Shown here: one piece after another, positions 1-6,195 of the stretch
Numbering within the stretch: the first letter of the stretch is position 1
Layout: each line of letters begins with the position of its first letter
Source of the DNA: DATDUP01 sp035290345
GTDB taxonomy: Bacteria > Patescibacteriota > Patescibacteriia > Magasanikbacterales > UBA922
NCBI GenBank assembly: GCA_035290345.1
Contig: DATDUP010000008.1
Location: 1 to 6,195 of the forward strand
Direction: 5' to 3'
DNA: 6,195 bases
Made by a program: the position numbers and the translations under genes
The notes under the pieces: model-generated
What the model saw: only the letters and a program-made list of their open reading frames with translations
What the model was told of the DNA's origin: nothing
Databases searched by the model: none

Positions 1-813
1 CTGACGGAGAAGGAATATAGCTCTTTGGGTTTGGGCCGAATCATGTCCCCGTTGGCAGATTTTGAGAATTTTGTCATCTGTAGCCTGCAGGCCCAATTCC
101 ACTCGGGTACAGCCCAAGGCCCGGAGATGAGCGATGATTTCCGGGGTGATTAAGTCGGGACGAGTCTCAATGGTCAGGCCGATGATGCGGTTGGTGGCTT
201 TTTCATTTTTTCTTTGAGCAATTTTCAGTGCGACCTGTATTTTTTTCAAGGGACTTTTTGAGGTAAGGGAATGAGTCTGATCAGAAAACCGCTGGTTGGC
301 GGCCAAAAATGATTCCAAAACAAACCAGTATTGATATTTCAGGGGATAACTAGTGAAACTGCCGCCTTTGATAATGAATTCGATTTTATCAGTCGGATGG
401 GCGGATTCTTCCAACATGGTGAGGCGTTGATGCATTTGAGCGTAAGGAGCAAATTTTAGTTTATACGCCCGAGCTGCGGCTGGTTCAGAAGCTAGGTAGC
501 TTTTGGGCATTTTAGCTTCCTGGGGACAGTAAAGACACTGGCCCGGGCAAGGGAAAGGTTTGGTCAACGAAGTAACAATGGCCACACCAGATCGGGTTCG
601 GCCTTTAGCTTTTTTGAGAAAAGAAACTAATTGCGGATCAGGTTTTAATCTTTTCTTTTGTAACAAGTTTTGATAAGCTTGGAACAAGGCTCGGTTCGCT
701 GGCAGAGGTTGGCGATTCTGGCTAGCGATTTCCCGTTTGGCGCGGTCAAAAGCCGTCTCATCAGCCAAAGGCAGAGAAGAGAGCACTAAGATAAATTTTT
801 CGGTTTTAAGCAT
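1..813 (-). CDS. elp3: Elp3-family radical SAM tRNA U34 modification enzyme, C-terminal part outside window
   Basis: Elp3 combines a radical SAM domain and a GNAT acetyltransferase domain to place a carboxymethyl-type group on C5 of wobble uridine 34 in tRNA. The 271 residues in the window hold the N-terminal region and much of the radical SAM domain. Residues 84-97 read TKPFPCPGQCLYCP, giving a canonical CX3CX2C iron-sulphur motif (Cys89, Cys93, Cys96). Family blocks follow in order: PKSYLASEPAAARA, TDKIEFIIKGGSFTSYP, NRIIGLTIETRPDLI and GCTRVELGLQATDD. The GNAT domain would lie beyond base 1. The start is ATG at 813-811; an in-frame TGA lies two codons upstream (819-817), so no longer start is possible nearby. 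No Shine-Dalgarno site is visible. It is divergent from, and directly abuts, a Trm9-like methyltransferase gene. Elp3 is common in eukaryotes and archaea and sporadic in bacteria. Identity is very secure; the exact modified nucleoside is inferred. Confidence 0.94.
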   Translation of the reverse strand, partial: MLKTEKFILVLSSLPLADETAFDRAKREIASQNRQPLPANRALFQAYQNLLQKKRLKPDPQLVSFLKKAKGRTRSGVAIVTSLTKPFPCPGQCLYCPQEAKMPKSYLASEPAAARAYKLKFAPYAQMHQRLTMLEESAHPTDKIEFIIKGGSFTSYPLKYQYWFVLESFLAANQRFSDQTHSLTSKSPLKKIQVALKIAQRKNEKATNRIIGLTIETRPDLITPEIIAHLRALGCTRVELGLQATDDKILKICQRGHDSAQTQRAIFLLRQ

Positions 814-816
814 ATG
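811..816. other. Abutting divergent start codons (CATATG)
   Basis: The palindrome CATATG holds the leftward elp3 ATG (813-811) and the rightward methyltransferase ATG (814-816) with no base between them. Neither side has a purine-rich ribosome binding site at the usual distance. Any promoter or leader for one gene must lie inside the coding sequence of the other. On the minus strand TATAGA (826-821) could be a -10 element for a leaderless elp3 transcript, and on the plus strand TAAGAT (787-792) could serve the methyltransferase. Both are weak matches with no convincing -35 element. Confidence 0.75.
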
Positions 817-1482
817 TCAGTCTATAACGCTTTTGCGGAAGAGTTTGCTCAAACTCGTGACTATCGACCGTCTTTTTGGAATGTTTTTTTGTCATATGTG
901 CCGGTCAATGCCCGGGTTTTAGATATTGGTTGTGGCAATGGTCGATTATATCAAGTCTTAGCTCAAAAGCAAGTGACCTATGTTGGTCTGGACAATAGCC
1001 AAGAGCTTTTAAAAATAGCCGCTAAAGAAAACCCGGCTGCTCAGTTCCTCAATGGTGATATGCGGGAGTTGCCTTTTTCCAATGAGGAATTTGACACTAT
1101 CTTTTGTCTGGCAGCATTTCATCATTTAGATAATAATCAGGATCGGATTAAAGTTCTGCAGGGCATCAGGCGAATATTGCGCCCGGCTGGACATCTGATC
1201 ATGACTAATTGGAATTTAGGGAGTCAATGGGCCAAGGCGCAAGTGGAGAAAGGTAAATATCGGTCCTGGGGCTTTCATGATTTTGTGGTTCCTTGGCAAG
1301 ACACCCAAGGGAATGTCCTAGGCGAAAGATATTACCATGGTTTTGATTTTCCGGAATTGGAAAAATTGTTTCGGGCCGCTGGCTGGCGGCAGGCCATTAG
1401 TAATGAATACTTAGATCGTCAAGGGGAAAAAAGCAATCAGGAAAACGGTGACAATCTACTGTCCATTTGGCAAAAGGATTAG
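814..1482 (+). CDS. Trm9/ALKBH8-type SAM-dependent tRNA wobble-uridine methyltransferase (predicted)
   Basis: This 222-residue class I methyltransferase has motif I LDIGCGNGR at 36-44, an acidic post-I residue Asp60, GD at 81-82 and HH at 103-104. Beyond the general fold it shows marks of the Trm9/ALKBH8 family, which methyl-esterifies cm5U34 to mcm5U34 in tRNA. These are VYN...FAQTR at 3-15 (yeast Trm9, recalled from memory, has VYN...FSQTR), FVVPW at 157-161, RYYH followed by EL at 172-182, and GDN...WQK at 212-221, matching the Trm9 tail DN...QK. The start at 814 puts the family's N-terminal block at residues 3-15, so it is probably right. The gene abuts elp3 divergently, which fits a shared pathway. 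Its 3' end overlaps the convergent PLP-enzyme gene by 4 bases. No Trm112-like activator is visible. The methyltransferase call is certain; tRNA specificity is inferred and it could act on another substrate. Confidence 0.82.
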   Translation: MSVYNAFAEEFAQTRDYRPSFWNVFLSYVPVNARVLDIGCGNGRLYQVLAQKQVTYVGLDNSQELLKIAAKENPAAQFLNGDMRELPFSNEEFDTIFCLAAFHHLDNNQDRIKVLQGIRRILRPAGHLIMTNWNLGSQWAKAQVEKGKYRSWGFHDFVVPWQDTQGNVLGERYYHGFDFPELEKLFRAAGWRQAISNEYLDRQGEKSNQENGDNLLSIWQKD

Positions 1483-2369
1483 AGGCCGGTAATTAAACAG
1501 CAGATTGGTTGAGGAAATTCTCGCCCGCACTCTCGGGCTTTTTTCAAACCAGCGATGGCCAGAGCACTATTAGGGGAGATCACCAGATTACAAGTTTCTT
1601 TGACCAACTCTTGGGCTTTTTTTATTTCTTCATCAGTGACGATCCAGGCCCCACCTTGGGTCTGGTTAATTATCTCGGTCAGTCGATTTTTTCGCAGACC
1701 GATATTGTCAACAATGGCGTTGGCCAGGGAAGCAGGGGTCGGGGTGACGGAATAGGGACACAGATCTTTGGCCAAAGGATGACAGGCCGTGGTTTGGACG
1801 ATATGAATTTGGGGGTGGGTGGATAATTGTCCAGAAAGAAAGGCTTCTCCCAGACCTTGGGCGGTGGTACCCGAAGAGGTGGGAATGAAGATCGCCCCTA
1901 GATTAGGTATTTTATCCAGCTCTTGAGCCAGTTCAAAGTAGCCGAGCAAAGCCGTATCATCATTTGATTGGCGCAGATTCTGGTGATCATTGGTCTGGGC
2001 AAATCGTTGGGCGGTTCGGCGTGCTTGGTCGACTTGTTCTAAGGAGATATTGGCATCATTGATCGTGCTCAACAAAAGTTTTAGTTTGTGAGGACTGATT
2101 TTTTGGCCGACAAAAATTTTTAGTTTCAATACGCTAGAATTATTGCGATTGTGTACTTGGACCGCGTGAATCGCGGCCAGAGCGGCATTGCCTGAGGAAG
2201 AAATGACGAACTTAGTCCGGCCGTTCTCCTTAAAGTATTTCTTGACCATCACCGGCAAGGAGCGTCCTTTTTGGGAGCCGTACTTATGCTGATCCTCGCG
2301 CTTGAGGTAAACATCCTTTACCCCGAGGGCCTGGGCCAGCGCTGCACTGGGAAGCTGAATAGTTTTCAT
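1479..2369 (-). CDS. Fold-type II PLP-dependent enzyme, threonine synthase/cysteine synthase superfamily
   Basis: A 296-residue cytosolic protein with the hallmarks of fold-type II pyridoxal phosphate enzymes. YLKREDQHKYGSQKGR at 21-36 contains the probable Schiff-base lysine Lys34. SSSGNAA at 57-63 is the substrate/cofactor loop with its asparagine. PTSSGTTAQG at 163-172 is the phosphate-binding loop, with Ser and Thr replacing the glycines of the classical loop, and the chain ends LITGL, where family members often end close to a similar TG motif. It is shorter than usual threonine synthases (about 350 residues or more) and starts directly at the substrate-cleft helix, so the N-terminal extension of that enzyme is absent. 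ATG at 2369-2367 is the natural start; no Shine-Dalgarno site is seen. It faces a LysW-like gene across an AT-rich gap and converges on the methyltransferase with a 4-base overlap (TTAG supplies TAA and TAG). The reaction (lyase, synthase or deaminase) cannot be told from sequence. Confidence 0.85.
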   Translation of the reverse strand: MKTIQLPSAALAQALGVKDVYLKREDQHKYGSQKGRSLPVMVKKYFKENGRTKFVISSSGNAALAAIHAVQVHNRNNSSVLKLKIFVGQKISPHKLKLLLSTINDANISLEQVDQARRTAQRFAQTNDHQNLRQSNDDTALLGYFELAQELDKIPNLGAIFIPTSSGTTAQGLGEAFLSGQLSTHPQIHIVQTTACHPLAKDLCPYSVTPTPASLANAIVDNIGLRKNRLTEIINQTQGGAWIVTDEEIKKAQELVKETCNLVISPNSALAIAGLKKARECGREFPQPICCLITGL

Positions 2370-2429
2370 AAGGCTTGCATTTTGACTTTTTTTTTGTTAG
2401 TCTGGGGTTATTAATTATTATTTATTTTT
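2370..2429. promoter_or_regulatory. AT-rich divergent intergenic region, probable bidirectional promoter
   Basis: These 60 bases separate the starts of the leftward PLP-enzyme gene and the rightward LysW-like gene and are the only real non-coding gap in the window. The region holds a T tract (2387-2395) and an AT-rich stretch at 2408-2429. A plus-strand TTGACT at 2382-2387 resembles a -35 element, but the nearest -10-like sequences (within 2408-2417) give a spacing of 20 bases or more, so it is not a clean sigma-70 promoter. No Shine-Dalgarno sequence precedes either ATG. Promoter function rests mainly on position and composition. Confidence 0.4.
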
Positions 2430-2594
2430 ATGAATCTCGTTTGTCCCGAATGTCGTAATCAAGTTGATCTTACTCCTTATGCGAATCTGGCTGTAGAGCA
2501 GGTGATTGAGTGCAATGTTTGTGGTATTTCTTTGTTGGTGACCAAGATCGAAGGAAAAGAAGTGGAAGTGGAAATTGTGGATGAAGGGAAATAA
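2430..2594 (+). CDS. LysW-like small zinc-ribbon protein (amino-group carrier protein family, atypical tail)
   Basis: This short gene encodes 54 residues beginning MNLVCPECRNQVDL. Two CXXC pairs (Cys5/Cys8 and Cys28/Cys31) form a zinc ribbon, separated by the EQVIEC segment typical of LysW (family pattern GEIVEC..CG). The length of 54 residues equals that of Thermus LysW as I recall it. LysW and ArgW carry alpha-aminoadipate or glutamate on the gamma-carboxyl of a C-terminal Glu in the motif EDWGE during lysine or arginine synthesis. Here the chain ends EVEVEIVDEGK, so that motif is missing and carrier function is doubtful. No LysX-type ATP-grasp ligase is in the window. The start is ATG at 2430; there is no Shine-Dalgarno site. 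The gene ends 4 bases from the stop of the convergent Mur ligase. Another possibility is a stand-alone zinc ribbon with a binding role. That it is a real gene is supported by the cysteine pattern and the perfect fit in the gap. Confidence 0.78.
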   Translation: MNLVCPECRNQVDLTPYANLAVEQVIECNVCGISLLVTKIEGKEVEVEIVDEGK

Positions 2595-2598
2595 TCGT

Positions 2599-3993
2599 CT
2601 AAGGTAGGGACTGGATTAACCGTTCAATCATACCCCGAAAGCCGTGACTTCCCAAGAAGGCAATAACATCGCCTTCTTTTGTTTCTTGTTTTAGTCGGCG
2701 GATCAGCCGATCATCATCTGGTTCGTAATTGACATTTTTGTGCGTATGACCAATGATTTTGGCCAATTCGTCTCCCTCCCAAGCGCTTTTCGGATTATCT
2801 TTATCTTGTTTGATCTTGGTCAGGCGGGGAATGATTACAATATCAGCCAAGGCAAAGGCTTGATCATAAAGAGGAACGGCTTCGTTCTGGCGACTGCCAG
2901 TGTTTGGCTCAAACACGACCCAGATTTTTCCGAGGTAGGTTTGGCGCAGGGTAGCTAAGACCGCAGGTACTTTGAGTGGTGAGTGGGCAATGTCGTCTAT
3001 CACCGTTATTTTTTTTTCATAGCGTTTTTCCAACCTTCTTTTTATCCCTGGAAAACTGGCTAATCCGGCAATTATTTTTTCTTCTGGCCAGCCCAGCTCC
3101 TTAGCTAGAACAAATGCCCCCACAATGTTTTCTGCCATGTAGGCTCCCAGGAGGGGGGAAAGAATGGTCCAGGTTTTTTCTCCTTGTTGGACTGATATTT
3201 TCAGGCCGTTTAAATTCTGGCGGGAGAGGTGATAGACATAATCCGCTCGGGGGTTCTGGCCATAGGATATTTTTTTGATTGCCGTCTTGGCCGCGGTGGA
3301 GACTGCTCCGGCATTGTCAGCGCAGTAGACGAGACAACCGGAGGGAGGCAGGCTGGCCACTAAATCCGTAAAAGTTTGGACATAGTCTTTAGCCGTAGGA
3401 TAGATATCAGCATGATCCCATTCCACAGCGGTCAATAACAGATACTTGGGGGCGTAAGAAAGAAACTTAGGTCGTTGATCCCAGCGCGCGGTCTTGTATT
3501 CATCACCTTCTAGGACACTCCAGTGACTGGCAGTGATTTGCGCGGATGGGAAATTGTTAGCCAAACCGCCGAACATGTAGCTGGGTTTTAAACCAATTTG
3601 CGACAAGAGCCAGCTCAACATAGCCGCAGTAGTAGTTTTTCCATAGGTGCCGGCAGTGACGATTGATTCTGGTTTGAGCAAGTAACGAGAAATAAATTCC
3701 GGGTAGGAAACAAAAGGTAATTGTTTTTGTTGGACATATTCCCATTCCGGGTTGCTGGAAGCAGCGACATTGCCCACAACCACCAGGTCAGGGGGTTCAG
3801 TGGCCAGAATTTTTTCTGGATGCCAGCCTGGATAAAAAGAAATCCCGGCTTGAGTGAGATGGTCTGAAACTGGGGGATAAAAACCAGCATCACTACCTGT
3901 TACTTTCCAGCCATTGTTTTTGGCGGCAATGGCCAAGGCACTCATCGCGACGCCGCAAATGCCAATGAAATGGATGTGGAGTTCAGTCTTCAT
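2599..3993 (-). CDS. mpl: Mpl-type Mur ligase (UDP-N-acetylmuramate:peptide ligase)
   Basis: Mpl is an ATP-dependent cytosolic ligase that joins a muropeptide tripeptide to UDP-MurNAc, a recycling shortcut in peptidoglycan synthesis. With the ATG at 3993 the protein has 464 residues in the three Mur-ligase domains. GICGVAM (11-17) and GSDAGFYPP (33-41) form the UDP-binding domain and match Mpl rather than MurC. GTYGKTTT (115-122) is the P-loop; EGDEYKTARWDQRPKF (162-177) and EWDHADIYPT (191-200) are Mpl-type central-domain blocks. IKRRLE (317-322), DDIAHSP (333-339) and FEPNTGSRQN (361-370) mark the C-terminal domain. Two departures from the usual motifs are Tyr117 where MurC/Mpl have His, and Ser338 where AHHP is usual. 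A TTG at 4008 would add five residues; ATG is preferred because the family starts shortly before the GICG motif. It overlaps the preceding gene by 11 bases. In this organism it may also do the MurC step. Confidence 0.88.
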   Translation of the reverse strand: MKTELHIHFIGICGVAMSALAIAAKNNGWKVTGSDAGFYPPVSDHLTQAGISFYPGWHPEKILATEPPDLVVVGNVAASSNPEWEYVQQKQLPFVSYPEFISRYLLKPESIVTAGTYGKTTTAAMLSWLLSQIGLKPSYMFGGLANNFPSAQITASHWSVLEGDEYKTARWDQRPKFLSYAPKYLLLTAVEWDHADIYPTAKDYVQTFTDLVASLPPSGCLVYCADNAGAVSTAAKTAIKKISYGQNPRADYVYHLSRQNLNGLKISVQQGEKTWTILSPLLGAYMAENIVGAFVLAKELGWPEEKIIAGLASFPGIKRRLEKRYEKKITVIDDIAHSPLKVPAVLATLRQTYLGKIWVVFEPNTGSRQNEAVPLYDQAFALADIVIIPRLTKIKQDKDNPKSAWEGDELAKIIGHTHKNVNYEPDDDRLIRRLKQETKEGDVIAFLGSHGFRGMIERLIQSLP

Positions 3994-4507
3994 ATGTTTC
4001 TGGTTCAATCGTGGTCTGTAAAAAATGTTCAGTGCCGCCTTTCATTTCTTCGGCGCGGTGTTCTTGCCAATGAAAAATATCTTGGCCCTTGGTCTCAGCC
4101 CAAGCCAGCATCTGCGGATAGTCAGTGCGGAATATGTAGACATATTTTTTTTGATCAGCATTCGCCAGTTCCTTCATCACTTTCTGGGCAGCAGTATAAA
4201 GAAAGGTTGTTTCATTAGGCTGATGAGGCAGAGCCTCTGGTTCATCAATATTACTTACAAAAGTGTCTATCTTCCCATTGGGGCGGCTCACAAACACTTC
4301 TAAGAGTTTGCCGCCATATTCCAAAACAACGGCGTATTCTTCCTCGGTTACTTCTTTGGGGGCAGAGTGATCAACATTCAATTCAAAACCAGCAATCTTC
4401 AAAGCTTCGGTGATGGAAACCTTTCGTTGTCGTTTAAGGATGTCGGCAATAATTTGTTCGGGATTTTGTTCCGGTTCGGTTGAGGGAATCGTTCCTTCTG
4501 TTTCCAT
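3983..4507 (-). CDS. Uncharacterised 174-residue protein in the mraY-mpl run
   Basis: I do not recognise a family. The protein begins with an acidic, Glu/Pro-rich and probably flexible tail (about residues 1-20). A predicted helix follows (IIADILKRQRKVSITEALKIAGF), then an alternating strand/helix region that includes YAVVLEYGGKLLEVFVSRPNGKIDTFVS, a helical TAAQKVMKELANADQKKYVYIF segment and a charged tail HWQEHRAEEMKGG. There is no signal peptide, no membrane segment and no cysteine pair, so it is probably soluble and cytosolic. It is likely real because it sits exactly between two genes in one orientation: its ATG (4507-4505) comes one base after the TAG of the upstream gene and its 3' end overlaps the mpl start by 11 bases. 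This coupling suggests co-translation with the cell-wall genes but gives no function. Confidence 0.75.
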   Translation of the reverse strand: METEGTIPSTEPEQNPEQIIADILKRQRKVSITEALKIAGFELNVDHSAPKEVTEEEYAVVLEYGGKLLEVFVSRPNGKIDTFVSNIDEPEALPHQPNETTFLYTAAQKVMKELANADQKKYVYIFRTDYPQMLAWAETKGQDIFHWQEHRAEEMKGGTEHFLQTTIEPETYED

Positions 4508-4508
4508 A

Positions 4509-5156
4509 CTAAGTGGATTTTTGTAAAATTTCCTTGAGTGAATCTAAATCTGTTTGCCATTTTTTTCCATCAAACCATTCCAGGCCAGAGAATTGGAGTT
4601 TATAAACATCGGTCGGGCGTTGAGCAGAGCCGAGGTAAATAAATTTTTTGTTTCGATCTTGGGCGTAAAGAACGGCCTGGAGCATCATCCTCATTCCCAG
4701 GTCTTTGTACTGTTGGTAGTAGTAGAAAGGGTAAGAATAATGGAGGAGATTTTTTGTCTCTCGGCAAATACAATAACCCCTGGTCTGGCCTTCTTGAGAA
4801 AAAATTAGTAATTGATTGAAATTATCGTCCCCGGTCAACAGCTGTTTGATCTTGTTGGCTGTGAAAGTCTTTAAGCCGAACTTAGTTTCATAAAAATCTT
4901 TCGCCAATTTGCCAATTGTCCAATCATAGTCTTTCAGGGGAAGGGGTTGGGGGGTGAGGTGGAGGGTGGGAGATTTGCGCTGAATACGACGGTTTTCACT
5001 GGTCAGGGAGAAGTCAGCCAGACGTACTCGGACGCTGCGCGTTTGGTACGTTTGTCCTTTGCCTTGGCGAGTGAACAAAAATCCCTGGTTATAAAGTTTT
5101 TCAATATTCTGATCGGAAAAATCTGTGATTATTTGGTTGTCCCAAGTGAGGTACAT
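4509..5156 (-). CDS. Ate1/Bpt-like GNAT-fold aminoacyl-tRNA-protein transferase homologue
   Basis: A 215-residue protein resembling arginyl/leucyl-tRNA-protein transferases (Ate1/Bpt), which add an amino acid from tRNA to protein N termini. Residues 24-61 (QGFLFTRQGKGQTYQTRSVRV...TSENRRIQRK) follow the Bpt pattern GFRRSG...YRP...V...F..S...RR..R. Residues 153-194 (LGMRMMLQAVLYAQDR, FIYLG, VYKLQFSGLEWF) follow the Bpt C-terminal block with its YLG and YK.xF..LE motifs. The usual N-terminal CPYLP segment and the paired cysteines near position 40 are absent, so metal or cluster binding is lost and activity may differ. Residues 63-74 are a Pro/Leu-rich insert encoded by a G-rich repeat-like stretch. 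The gene starts 3 bases after the mraY stop and ends 1 base before the next start, so the genes are cotranscribed. The fold is shared with Fem-type peptidoglycan bridge enzymes, which makes a wall-related tRNA-dependent transfer conceivable but unproven. Confidence 0.62.
   Translation of the reverse strand: MYLTWDNQIITDFSDQNIEKLYNQGFLFTRQGKGQTYQTRSVRVRLADFSLTSENRRIQRKSPTLHLTPQPLPLKDYDWTIGKLAKDFYETKFGLKTFTANKIKQLLTGDDNFNQLLIFSQEGQTRGYCICRETKNLLHYSYPFYYYQQYKDLGMRMMLQAVLYAQDRNKKFIYLGSAQRPTDVYKLQFSGLEWFDGKKWQTDLDSLKEILQKST
4937..4970 (+). repeat. G-rich repeat-like stretch inside the Ate1/Bpt-like gene
   Basis: Read on the plus strand, G runs of 4, 4, 6, 3 and 3 bases occur within 34 bases (4937-4940, 4943-4946, 4949-4954, 4964-4966, 4968-4970). 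This resembles one half of the interspersed GGGAGAGGGGTTGGGGTGAGGG-type repeats known from many bacterial genomes, and it also has quadruplex-forming potential. It is in frame and encodes PTLHLTPQPLPL (residues 63-74) on the opposite strand. Its composition is unlike the flanking coding sequence. Only one copy is in the window, so repeat status is inferred. Confidence 0.4.
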
Positions 5157-5159
5157 AGA

Positions 5160-6195
<1,036 letters not shown>

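Noticed and set aside
1509..1826. Rightward open frames at 1509-1826 and 1555-1755
   Set aside because: Both lie fully antisense to the well-supported PLP-enzyme gene and show low-complexity translation with no family features.
2430..2594. The small zinc-ribbon protein as a Trm112-like activator of the Trm9-like enzyme
   Set aside because: The cysteine spacing and the EQVIEC..CG segment fit LysW; Trm112/YcaR features such as LLEIIACPVC and FPIRDGIPVLL are absent.
3557..3893. Leftward open frames at 3557-3745 and 3615-3893
   Set aside because: They are out-of-frame readings of the Mur ligase gene, whose own frame holds every catalytic motif.
2599..3993. Calling the Mur ligase MurC
   Set aside because: The GICG, GSD..YPP, EGDEY and EWDHADIY blocks fit Mpl; MurC has ESDESD and a different central block.
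3994..4008. TTG at 4008 as the start of mpl
   Set aside because: It would add MNQKH only and lengthen the overlap; the ATG at 3993 is the better codon and gives the usual short lead before GICG.
3970..4303. Rightward open frames at 3970-4218 and 4025-4303
   Set aside because: They are antisense to the mpl 5' end and the 174-residue gene, with no recognisable protein features.
3983..4507. TGA recoding (genetic code 25) as in Gracilibacteria
   Set aside because: TGA at 3985-3983 ends this gene just after the start of the next one, and TGA lies in frame directly upstream of elp3; nothing requires reading TGA as glycine.

Overview
The window reads as a gene-dense piece of a bacterial genome. 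The set of genes suggests a Candidate Phyla Radiation (Patescibacteria) member, for example of the Microgenomates or Parcubacteria type; this is inferred from gene content and compaction, not from a marker gene. TGA, TAG and TAA all end genes here, so the code is standard table 11 and not the TGA=Gly code of Gracilibacteria. Only about 70 bases lie outside genes, neighbouring genes touch or overlap, and clear Shine-Dalgarno sites are absent before the starts I inspected.

Left part (1-1482): a leftward elp3 gene, cut by the window edge, and a rightward class I methyltransferase whose start codons abut with no base between them (CAT|ATG at 811-816). The methyltransferase carries both the N-terminal and C-terminal signatures of the Trm9/ALKBH8 tRNA methyltransferase family. 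In eukaryotes Elongator (catalytic subunit Elp3) makes cm5U at tRNA wobble position 34 and Trm9 methyl-esterifies it to mcm5U. The pair therefore looks like a two-gene bacterial version of that pathway, and is the most interesting thing in the window.

Middle part (1479-2594): a leftward fold-type II PLP enzyme of the threonine synthase/cysteine synthase superfamily, convergent with the methyltransferase (4-base overlap), then a 60-base AT-rich divergent gap, then a rightward 54-residue four-cysteine zinc-ribbon protein of LysW type. The small protein lacks the EDWGE tail used by LysW to carry its substrate.

Right part (2599-6195): a tightly packed leftward run transcribed in the order mraY (5' end outside the window), an Ate1/Bpt-like GNAT-fold protein, an unrecognised 174-residue protein, and an Mpl-type Mur ligase. 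mraY makes lipid I at the membrane from UDP-MurNAc-peptide; Mpl joins a free peptide to UDP-MurNAc, supplying MraY's substrate. The two genes between them are candidates for cell-wall or aminoacyl-transfer functions but their roles are not shown by the sequence. There are no tRNA or rRNA genes, CRISPR arrays, insertion sequences or phage genes. The only non-coding stretch longer than a few bases is 2370-2429.
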